From NCBI GenBank assembly GCA_037952775.1, contig JBANAY010000003.1, positions 32,798,001 to 32,862,000 of the forward strand: DNA of 64,000 nucleotides. Reading direction: 5' to 3'. This document shows, in pieces, positions 44,858 to 55,734 of this stretch. Both the position numbers and the translations under genes were made by a program. A model generated the notes under the pieces. That model was not told the origin of the DNA and searched no databases. It saw nothing but the letters and a program-made list of their open reading frames with translations. The DNA comes from Clonostachys chloroleuca. Taxonomy: Eukaryota > Ascomycota > Sordariomycetes > Hypocreales > Bionectriaceae. Within the stretch, counting starts at the first letter, position 1, and the number at the start of each line of letters is the position of its first letter.

Positions 44858-47800
44858 TCATCTTCCATTTGGTTTCGAGGAACTGTCGCCCGGGTTTGAC
44901 TTACGGGCGCGAAGAGCTTGATACATCTTGCTCAGGCGCTGGCCGGTCACGCTCTTGCTTGTATCGTCTACAGGCCACAACTCGGCGAGGAAATCCCTAC
45001 GCATGAAATGTTAGTTGATTATGCTAAGGCGAAGGTGCGAATTAAGTTGAGGCCATTTCTTACCAGAACCGGCTCTTCAATGCCTCGTCGGCGGCAGTAA
45101 AATTTTCATCCAAGAACAGTCCAATGGCGAGGAGCTCAACACTGAAGATAGAGGCGCGCTCTTTGCTTGACTTGACGGTTTCTTTGGTAGTAGACAGGAT
45201 TTTCTCGAAGTTTCCACGGACAGGCTTTAAGAGGAACCAAATCAGAGCATCGTTGTCTTTTGCCCGTTGTTCTTGGTCGTCACCAATGCGTCGCAGCTCA
45301 TCCAGTCGACGAAGAGCCTTAGCTTTGCGTTCATCATGCGGTCGCGCCTCATGGTCGCGCCGTCTGTCATCTCGACGGTCATCTCGACGGTCATCACGGC
45401 GGTCATCACGGCGTTCATCGCGGCGGTCATCGCGGCGATCATCACGACGACCATCTCGTCGATCATCTCGGCGGCTATCTCGACGGTCGTCCCTGCGATC
45501 ATCTCGGCGGTCGTCTCGGCGATCATCACGACGATCATCGTGCCGGTGACGATGCCTATCATGTCTACGGTCATCCTCATCGCGATAACGACTCTTCTCG
45601 ATTCGAAGACGATCTCGGTCTCGCTCCCGATCCCGATCTCGCTCATCGCCATGCTTGCTCGAGCGCCCGGTTTCATCATACCGACGGTGCTTTGGGTTTC
45701 GAATATCGTCATTAGATGCATGCTTCCTCTTATCAGGTCGGGGCGTGCCGTGATCGTCGAGATGGCTTCTCGAGCGGTGTGAATCGCCGTATCCATGGTC
45801 CCTCTCCCTTTCGCGATGCTTCTTACTCCCGTGGGGAACAGGAGATGCAGTAGCCGCGGACCTATGACCGTTGGACAAGGACTGTTTCTTGTTGTTACGA
45901 TGATGATTCTCCACCGTTTTATGCAATGACTTGTCAGGTGAGTTCTTGGACTGAAGAACAGAGAGTAAGTATTCAGCACGTCGTACGAGGTGGACGGGGC
46001 CAGGAGCTTTCTGCTTGTCATTGCCCTTGCTTCGTTCCTCCTTCTTGGCAACGCGCTGCTCCTCGAGGAAGAGCTTGTCTCCCATGTTAAGCTCTGCGTC
46101 ATCGCGTATCTGTGGCCAAGCACCGAATCCATGCTTGTCAATCCCGACGAGAAGCATGCCGTCTTCTCTCGCACCCCAGGGGCAACTGTAGCTTGCAGCC
46201 TTTGTCGCATCAGGCAGTCGGAACGTACGCCAATCTTGAGCAGTCTGAATGGCTTGGCGAAGAGTCTGCAGTTGCATCGGCCTTTCAATCGCCGTCTCGG
46301 CATTGACCTTGCGCAGATCACCAAAATCAATTAGAACGGCTTTCTTGTCCTTCTTGGTTAAAGTCTTGCCAATCTTTGCCTCTTCTTCAGCAACCCTGGC
46401 ATTGTTCTCGTCCACAGCGTCTTGTGCAGCTTTGATAAAGTCATTGAGCATGGACTTGATGACGTCTGGGTCTCTATCACCAAGTTTTGCTTCCTGTATG
46501 ATGTCGTCGGCACGATCATCCAATGAGCCATATCGGAAAAAGGCCTTGATCAAAACACGCTGTTCCTTGTCGTTCAGCGGCCGTTTTGGATCAGCTTCCA
46601 GCGCTCGCTTCTCGGCTGCCTCTTGCTCCTGCTCTTTCTGTCGTTTCTTCAGTCTGTCTGCACGGTCTGTTTCTCGGTTGCGATTCTTCACAGCCGCTCT
46701 GCGAGGTGCACTTTCTTCTGCGACCTTGGCAAGATAGTCCTCGTGCTTTTGCTTTTCTTCCTCTGCCTTGATCTCGGCAATCTTCTCTGCAGGGATGATC
46801 TGGTCCCAGTCAAGGGCCAAATCATCAACTTTCACATCGGTAACCTGCATGAAGCTATCCCAGTCAATGCCACCACTACTCAAGTTGATCTTGTCGTCGA
46901 CCTTTGTCTTGGTCACTTCAGCATTTTCTAGAATAGAATCGATGTCAAGTTGTTCCAATCGCTCTTGGTTGCCTTTCTGCTCAAACATCTTGGAAGATCG
47001 CATCTTCAAGACCATTTGAATATCTTCGTTGGAGGAAGGCCCATCCGTCTTGACTCCCTTCTTGTTCAGCTCTGCCTTAAGAGCTGCCTTGCCATCGTCT
47101 GTGACTCCAGCTTGGATAGTCAAATACTCAAGCAGAAGCTTGTTGCGGGCTCGCTCGAGGACCTCTTCTTCAACGGTCTCCTTACTCACCAGCCGATAGA
47201 TATTGACCGGTCTCTTTTGGCCGATTCGATGAGCTCGGGCCATGGCTTGAAGATCAGCCTGAGGGTTCCAGTCTGAGTCGAAAATGATGACAGTGTCAGC
47301 AGTCATCAAGTTAATGCCAAGTCCACCAGCACGGGTTGATAGAAGAAAACAAAAATCTTCACTGTCCTCCGCGTTGAAATGGTTGATCGCCATTCGTCGA
47401 GGGCCAGCAGCAATCGTTCCATCTAACCGTTGAAATTTGTATCCTCGCAAAGACATATAGTCACCCAGGATATCGAGCATTCGAACCATCTGACTAAAGA
47501 TGAGGACCCGATGTCCATCCTTTTTCAGTTTCGTCAGGAGCTGGTCCAGAAGCATCATCTTCCCGCTACTAGCGATGAGACCTTTGATTTGGTCTTCACG
47601 GCGAATGCTCCCAGCCAGGACTTTTTCTTCCGCGCCTGAAAACATGTACGGGTGGTTGCTGATCTTCTTCAGTTCCATCATGACATTCAGCAGAGAGTTC
47701 TTGTGGCCATTGGTTGCATCACATAAGGCTGAGTAGTTCTTGGTCAAGATGTTCTTGTAATAATCAAGCTGAACATCTGAGAGTTCAACTCGAATAATCT

Positions 47801-50025
47801 TCTCCGTCTTGGGAGGGAGATCAGACTCCACCGTCTCCTTGGTTCGTCTGAGGATGTAGGGCGCAATGGAGGTATGAAGCTCCTGCAGCTTCTCCTGAGC
47901 ATCTGCAGCTGACAGGGAGTCGAGATCTTCAGTAATGTTTACTACTCCAGGGTTCAAAAAGTCTAAAAGTGCAGAAAGCTCCGCCAAGTTATTCTGGATT
48001 GGGGTTCCGGTGATCAAGACCTTGCAGGGGAAATTGAATCCATTCAGGCGAGCATAGAGCTGGGACTCCTTGTTCTTTAAACGATGTGCCTCGTCGACAG
48101 CGAGGGTCTGCCACTTGATAGACTGCAGAAACTGCCAGTCTTGCAGAATGAACTCATACGAGGTCACTAGCACATTGAACTTTGGCCTTTTGGGATTGCC
48201 ATCAACGAGAAGTTCATGCTCACGGATGATGTTGCGGGCATCTTCTGGTCCAAGGTATACGACGTAGTTCAGGTCGGGCGACCAGGTATTGAAAGTATCG
48301 CACCATGCGGGAATGACACTCAAGGGGGCAACGACGAGTGATGGGCCCTCTTGTCCGCGCTGGTTCCGAAGCCAGCTCAAGAAGGAAACAGTTTGAACCG
48401 TTTTGCCGAGACCCATTTCGTCTGCAAGGATGACATTGTTCTGTCGCGTCCAGTTCAGACAAAGAAAATTCAGGCCTTTTAGTTGGAAGGGCCGAAGCTC
48501 ACCCCCTGGATGTAGTCAGGCTGCTTATCCAATTTTACCATCCGCGACCGAGTGTCTTTGTTGCTCTCTTTGCGGTTGGACTGCCAAGATCGAGAAGACC
48601 TGTCAAGAAACTGATCAATCTTATCCTGAAAGGCAGGGCTGATGTCAGAGGCCTTTTCCCATGTGCACTCTTCGTAAGTCAGGCCCTTCCACTTGACGTA
48701 GTATTCCGTTTCATCCTCACCATCGCGAACAGCAACAACGCGCTCCGCTTTGATAAAGTCCTCTAGGGCTTCTTCATCGCGTTCTCTATCAAGGAAAAAT
48801 TGTTCTCTCATCTCGAGGGGTACATCATCTCCAAAACGCATATCAAGCTCCTGCTCGATGACTTTTCTGTAGTAATTTTCGACTTTGCGGAAGCCCCGCA
48901 TGTCCCTCAATGAGTCCAAGCTGTTCCATGAATCATGGAGATGAGACTTTCCCTGCCATTTGATGAAGTACAGGAAATCATTACGATCCAAATTGTAACT
49001 CAGTACTCTGTTGTCTTTCGTTTGGTGTTTAACAACCTTTTCGATGTACGGAGACTCGTCAACGTAATCAGCGGTGAAGTCTTCGGGTGCCATGTCATCT
49101 TCTTCTTCAACTTCGAAGTCGCTCTCTTCGTATGTTACTCGCTGGGCGGTACGCCTGTTAGACCACCGCTTTTCGACGAGGTTGGGTTGCGACTCTCTCT
49201 CGAGTCTAGCTTTCTTCTGAGATCTTTTCGCGCGTGCTCCGCCGTAGTTATCAGAGTCGGATTCCGATTCATCCGTTGACGGCTGATGAGAAGGGGTAGG
49301 TCGTATAGAAGCTGCGATGCAAGAGAGGTCAGTCACGGAACGTATTGTAGGAAGTGAGATCATTCCAGGCTAGAACATACAGGGACGAGAGTTGTCCACT
49401 CGACGACGTTTTGATGCCCGACGATTTGCAGGCACCACGTCCTCTTCCGAGTTATCAGACGGAACCTGAAATCGATTAGTTAGTATAATGCCAGTATGGG
49501 ACCGTGATTGGTACATACCGTCTTTCGAGGCTGTTGCGGCCGTTGCTAGAAACAAGGTCAGTTGCTGTGCTTGAAACAATTTGCGGGAATTTTGGGCAGC
49601 CTGCTTACGCTTCGACGAAGGCCATAGAGTTGAGGATTGGCTTGTATGAAATCATCTTCGCGTGCGGTGGCTCGCCGTTTTAGAGCCCTGCTGGAGTCGC
49701 TAGAGCTCGAGTGCTCCTCGACAGCATCCTCAGGATGGGATACAGGGCTGTCTTGCATATCGAAATCGGCATCGTCCGAAGCATTGTCGGGTGTCTGACC
49801 ACCACTATCTTGTGAATACTGATCTCCGTTCATGATATGTGTGGCGTCGAGGGCATCATCAGATGAGGTTGGTGATGCGCCATGGCCATTCTCGGAAACA
49901 GATTCGGGACGCGTGTCTGAGGCGTCGCTCTCGCTCCGATCGCGTACGTTGCGGGTCTGGATGGCTATCGTATGTTCCGGCGACAGATGCCCATTTACAG
50001 GACCACCCTCAATAAGGGTGGACAT
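44858..50025 (-). CDS. CHD1: Chromodomain helicase CHD1 (SNF2-family remodeller), with apparent frameshift
   Basis: Slides and spaces nucleosomes in transcribed chromatin. About 1638 aa. Exons: 50025-49609, 49545-49519 (a 27 nt microexon), 49465-49381, 49311-45064 and 44996-44858. The N-terminus is acidic and disordered. Tandem chromodomains lie near 260-410 (FIKWQGKSHLHDSWN; YYVKWKGLTYEECTWE). The SNF2 ATPase has DEMGLGKTVQT near 473 and DEAHRLKN near 582; the helicase C part includes GGLGINLMTADTVI. SANT/SLIDE-like regions follow, then an Arg/Asp repeat tract near 1424-1495 and a C-terminal helical domain. The frame breaks at a C5 run on the plus strand (48502-48506; G5 in the mRNA) between PDYIQG and GELRPFQ, just before the ATPase, so one base is probably missing. 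The last intron is 45063-44997. Confidence 0.95.
45355..45570 (-). repeat. Arg-Arg-Asp-Asp coding tandem repeat in CHD1
   Basis: About 15 imperfect copies of a 12-bp unit encoding RRDD on the minus strand. The repeat keeps long spurious reading frames open on other frames of both strands. Its neighbour is a wider Arg/Asp/Glu-rich segment. Confidence 0.85.
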
Positions 50026-52590
50026 CGTCGACTATGCTATGATACCACCTGCTGCGAGACGATTTGAGGTTAGCAACTCGGAGAAGCTTTGGACGGTGTG
50101 GTGAGTGGTATGAGTCCAAAGGGGTGGCATAGGCGACCAGAAAATATGTGAAATGGGGTAGGAATGAACTTGAAATGGCCAAGATGTTGCAACAATCGCA
50201 TATCGTCGGGATATGCGATGGCAAGGCTGATGTTTGATGATATTGCGATTGGGGCAGTGTCTGTGGGCAGGCTGGCTTTCCTGGGTCTTGGACGTGCCGC
50301 TGTCGAAAAACGGCATCAAATTCCATCAAGAAAGAGCCATATCAACAGGTATAAGACCCATGGAGGAGGATATATTGGATTCGACAGCCAGCTCGAGGCT
50401 CGGTCGATCGCATACGGCAAGATACACAGGCAAGTCTGCCAGGATAGTATTGGCAGGAAGGGAATATCAACTTACAAGTCATTAATGAATGACCATCAGG
50501 TAGCAGAAGGCATTAAAGGAAACGCTGGCGAATTCTCGAATGTGATTTGCAGGTTTGACCAAATGGGGGTTCGGGTGGGCGTGGATGAGGTGTGAGGGTG
50601 AAGGTGGATTGTCACAAAAATGCCACCAGACTGGTGGAGAGAGAAGAATTGGATGGTCCGGCAGCAGGCACCTCGCGCGGGTTGGGACTCGCCGCGCTAG
50701 TGCAGGGCAAAGTTCATTGGCCACAAGCTCTCTTAGACCCATAAAATACGATCACGTGATTGTCGACGTGAAGAGCAGGGCAACTTTAGACGGCAAAGTT
50801 CAGTTTCTTGAAGTTAAGCAACTAAGCGCCTAAATAACATGCGATATGTCTACAAAGCTTGGATCCCATTGAAAGCCTATTGAAATGCAATGATGCTCCT
50901 GCATTTCCGCCCTCGCCCAGCAGGTGACGGGATGCAGCCACTGCCGATCATTCGTGTACCGTGTAGAATGGGGGTACACATGAGCTACCCTATAGACGGC
51001 TGCTATTCAGAGCTACTTGCTGCCATTGTTTCTCGCTGTTTATGAATGCTTGTATTGTAATTGTTGGCCATGCTTGCCATACTTTTCTGCGATTTACCGT
51101 TCGTAGTAGTAATTGAGGCACGGGTACTGTTATTGAAAGATATTCCCTACTTTGTTAATATTTAGATTAGTGGTAGGTTTTGCGATTATCTACGGACTCT
51201 TCTCAGCCCCTCCGTAGCTTACGCAAATACCTATCCAACAGGGACAACCGACGACACGTTCTCCCATCTAAGCACACTGTAGATAAGTACATACGAGAAC
51301 TTACCATCGACGATGAATTATTCACCCGATCTACAAAAGAAAAAAAAGCCAGGCTTGGCCACTCCAGATAATGGCCCAAGCACACGGCAAAATCCACTGG
51401 CCCGAATGGGAACTAATGAGGGCCCTGTCAAGTGGGTGCCAGAAAAACAGGCACTGCAAAGGCGTTCCCCAGAAAACTCAACTTTCTAATATGGGCCACA
51501 ATTTTTAGAGATAATGCCTTTAAAGATCAATAACCAATTATTGTCTGGAGCTAACAATATCTATTGTCTGTGATAGGAACGAGAAGTATGGTAATCTAAG
51601 ATCACCAGAAGTCCATTCTTCACGGTGGGCAGGCACTGTTTTTCAAACACCCACTTGCTTGTGTCTATGACCTAACAGACAACTAGCAATTAAACGATGT
51701 CCTAACGGAGCGTAGGTATGTTGCTGGCCCAGCCATCCTCCGACCGCATCGCAACACGCATGTATTTTTTTTTTTTTGTTTCTGCTACAGATGCGCACAG
51801 CTCTGCGATTCTGATAATTCTGCCAGGCTGGCTGCTGCACAGACGCAGGGTTAGCACATGGTTCCAGGGTCCATTCTTTGAGAGATGGCCACTTCAAATT
51901 TCTTCCCATCCAGGTAGGTGAGGCAACTCCAGCGCTGTGCGACCATGCTAGTCAATGACGATATGTACGAAACATGTACCCAGGTCTTATCGATACCCAA
52001 TCCACCTTTGTACCTTGCAGATTCAACCATCATGGAGAGAGGCAGGCTCCCTTGCACCTCAGCATGATGGCAAGTCGCCGTAACCCCAAGACCGTTCTGT
52101 GTACCTATCTGCCACTGCAGCAACCCGTCTCAATGGCTACCTACCTCATCTCATGTCGAGACACGGCTAGCCACGTAGGTAACACGTCCGTGGATGCCAA
52201 TGTCAATGGCTCCCGTCCATGCTTATGCCTCCACCTGCACCTGTAATTAGCACCTGCCCAAGTCTCAATGCCCTGCCCCGCCAAAAGTGGACGATTCAGA
52301 GCACAGGAAAAATTGATGACCGCACACTCGCCGCCTCCATCATTGGGCGCAACACCACAATCCTCATCTTTTTTCCCTGCCCACCATTGTTTCTTCCCCC
52401 GATCCAACTCGCACAATATCCGTCCGTCTGCGCCGTCGAACGCGCCTGCGTACGAATATCCCATTCCAACTGAACCAGGCTCTTGAGCTTGACAGAAGGG
52501 CGACGCTGGGATCGCGAGCTGAAATACCGCCGCTCGAATAACCCCTCCGACAATTTTTTTGTGTCCACAGCACACGCCAACACCGCCGTC
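50026..52590. other. Divergent intergenic region CHD1 / RLI1
   Basis: About 2.5 kb without a supported gene. Frames of 140-166 codons (50164-50595 on plus, 52141-52641 on minus) show no domain. A T13 tract lies at 51765-51777. The last 300 bp are C-rich leader-like DNA of RLI1. Confidence 0.5.
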
Positions 52591-54765
52591 ATGTCCGACA
52601 AGCTTACACGGTATGATGCTAGCCGCGATATGGATTTTCACCCAGGGGCTCCTGCTAATATGAGTTTTTCTTATAATGTAGTATCGCTATTGTCAACAGC
52701 GACAAGGTTAGTCAAGACCGCTCGTATACTTGAATACCTCTTCTTTTTGGCCATCTTGAAAAAAAATCTACCCCGCCTCACACAACTATAACCCCGCCAT
52801 CTATCTGCATCGCCATCACCACGAATCAACAACAAAGTTCTGACAAACCTTCTTTGTGGATAGTGTCGCCCCCGAAAGTGTCGCCAGGAATGCAAGAAAT
52901 CCTGCCCAGTCGTCCGAAGTGGCAAGCTCTGCATTGAAGTTGCGCCCGAATCCCGCCTCGCCTTCATCTCCGAGTCGCTCTGTATTGGTTGCGGTATCTG
53001 CCCCAAGAAGTGCCCATTCGATGCCATTACCATCATCAACCTTCCCACCAACCTCGAAAGCCAAGTTACCCACCGATATGGCCCCAACAGCTTCAAGCTG
53101 CACCGGCTTCCTATGCCCCGCCCCGGACAGGTTCTTGGTCTCGTCGGAACCAACGGTATCGGCAAGAGTACTGCTTTGAAGATTCTTAGTGGAAAGCTCA
53201 AGCCTAACCTGGGCCGTTTCGACAACCCCCCCGACTGGGAAGATGTTATCAAGTATTTCCGAGGTTCTGAACTGCAGAGTAAGTAGAGATCGGGCACCAG
53301 AAATATAATTCAATTGTGCTGATCATTTGGTAAAAGACTACTTCACCAAGCTGTTGGAAGATGACCTCAAGGCAGTGGTCAAGCCCCAGTATGTCGACCA
53401 GATCCCAAAGGCTGTCCGTGGTCCCCAGAAGAGTGTTCGCCACCTCATCGAGAGCCGAGCTTCCCTCGGGAATACTCAGGAGGTCGCCGACGTTCTTGAG
53501 TTGAACCATATCATGGACCGTGACATCAACCTGCTCTCTGGTGGTGAGCTTCAGCGTTTCGCCATCGGTACTGTCTGCGTCCAGAAGGCCGACGTCTACA
53601 TGTTTGACGAACCCTCTTCGTATCTTGATGTCAAGCAAAGATTGAGCGCAGCCCAAATCATCCGCTCATTGCTCCGCGACAACGACTACATCATCGTAGT
53701 TGAGCACGATTTGTCTGTTCTGGATTATCTTTCCGACTACATCTGCGTCTTGTACGGAAGACCCGCCGTCTATGGTGTTGTTACCCTCCCCTACTCTGTT
53801 CGAGAAGGTATCAACATTTTCCTTGATGGCCATATTCCCACCGAAAACCTCCGTTTCCGTGACGAGTCTTTGACCTTCCGTATTGCCGAGAGCGCCGATG
53901 AATTTGCTATTGACAAGTCTCGTGCTTTCAAGTACCCTAAGATGGAGAAGACCCTCGGCAACTTTAGACTTCGCATCGATCCTGGTGACTTTACCGATTC
54001 CGAAATCATTGTCATGATGGGAGAGAACGGAACTGGGAAGACCACTTTCTGTCGCCTCCTGGCCGGAGCCCTGAAGCCCGATAGCAAGGCCTCCGTTCCC
54101 GACATGAGAATTAGCATGAAGCCCCAGACCATCACGCCCAAGTTTGAAGGTACAGTCCGCCAGCTTTTCTTCAAGAAGATTAAGCAGGCCTTCCTTTCGC
54201 CCCAGTTCCAGACCGATGTTGTCAAGCCTCTGAAGCTCGACGACTTTATTGATCAGGAGGTCAAGAACCTGTCCGGCGGTGAATTGCAGCGTGTTGCCAT
54301 TGTCCTGTCTCTCGGTATGCCTGCCGACATTTACCTCATTGACGAACCTTCCGCCTACCTCGACTCCGAACAGCGTATCATCGCCGCCCGTGTCATCAAG
54401 CGCTTCATCATGCACTCCAAGCGCACGGCATTTATCGTCGAGCACGATTTCATCATGGCCACGTACCTCGCTGACCGTGTCATTGTCTTCGATGGCAAGC
54501 CTGGTATTGATGCCCATGCCAACAAGCCTGAGTCTCTTCTCACAGGTTGCAATGCTTTCCTCAAGAACCTTGACGTCACCTTCCGCCGAGACCCTGTGAA
54601 CTACCGTCCTCGTATCAACAAGCAGGGCTCGCAGCTTGACCAGGAACAGAAGTTGGGCGGCAACTACGTAAGTGAACCCGCAAACACGCCGATAGCGGAC
54701 TGCTCATGCTAACCCACCTGTTTTTTTAGTTCTTCTTGGAGGATACTCCCGACAAGAGCTCTTGA
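52591..54765 (+). CDS. RLI1: ABCE1/RLI1 ribosome-recycling Fe-S ATPase
   Basis: Essential cytosolic twin-ATPase that splits ribosomes after termination and links them to initiation. 608 aa. Five exons: 52591-52610, 52682-52706, 52864-53278, 53337-54667 and 54730-54765. The first two are only 20 and 25 nt; intron 2 is 157 nt, the others 58-71 nt. The N-terminal Fe-S domain has cysteine clusters [15 protein letters not shown] and [15 protein letters not shown]1 has Walker A GTNGIGKS and signature [12 protein letters not shown]2 has GENGTGKTT and LSGGELQRV. The last exon encodes [11 protein letters not shown]. An in-frame C7 run at 53226-53232 is intact here, so homopolymer errors are not universal. 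Confidence 0.97.
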
Positions 54766-55734
54766 AAAGGGCAAGTATAGAGATAGTAATTCCCACCACC
54801 ACCACCACCATCATCATGCATCTCGCGGCGTTAAGGGCGTTCAAAATAAAACCACGCTTCAGAAGCGTGTGGGGGGCCACGCCCATGGTTCTGGCTTAGA
54901 TATTGATGATCCGGGCGAGGATGACGAGCCAGACGAGCTGGGCTCGCCGTGGCAGCCTATCCCCTGCTGTCTGGTCCTGTGAGGGTTCCATCCCACTTGG
55001 GCTTGGATTAACAAGTGTTGCTCATTGGAAGAGGAGAGCAAATAGCACTTGGGTTTCTCGCAGATTGAGGGACAGTGGATCAAGAAGGATGACTGCCACA
55101 CTCGCTCCCTGCAAAGTAGGGAGCGATTCGGAAGACGAGATTTGTTTTGATCATATATAGGTAGCTGCAGTTAAACGAACGGAAAGATTTAAGAGAAATT
55201 TCGCGAAAGTGTGCAATCTCGGGCGGTGTAAGTTTTATGTAATGAACACATCTAGCACAACTAATTGGATGGACCATTTTCAATAGCTCAAAAGGCGATG
55301 CGGATTTGAATGTTTGATGTAATTATGAGTGGGCCAGCTGAACATGGCTATAACTAGGTATGGGGATTACACGCCGGGAATGGGGAAGAGCACACATGCG
55401 GTGTTTTTTCTCTTTTCTTGGAGGAGACACACTGACATGATAAACAAAGAGACACATACCAACTAGCAGCCTCAAGGAGGAATCGAAATCTGCTTCTCAA
55501 GGACTGAACTCGAAAAAAGACGATGAGTGGCCATCCCTTGGCCACTTGAATGATCGAGGAGAGGCAAAAAAGGAAGGAATAGGTCAAGGACCAATCTGTA
55601 GCCAAGACTGTATGTCATCTCTACCTAACAAGCCTTGGAGTGAATGCTTGCCAGAACGTACTGAGGTGGCGGACAAAAGGGCTGAGTAGCTTCTGGCTCT
55701 CTCGAGTTGTGGGGCAAACAGTTGCCCTCTGTGC
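54766..55734. other. Convergent intergenic region RLI1 / PRP40
   Basis: 969 bp of 3' sequence. A short CAC/CAT trinucleotide repeat lies just past the RLI1 stop (54793-54817). No gene is supported. Confidence 0.55.

Noticed and set aside
45124..45782. Long frames on the other frames of the CHD1 repeat region (141-362 codons)
   Set aside because: They are produced by the 12-bp repeat, which has no stops in several frames. CHD1 is the conserved reading.
50164..50595. 143-codon plus-strand frame next to CHD1
   Set aside because: No motif and unlike codon use; lies in the CHD1 promoter or leader.
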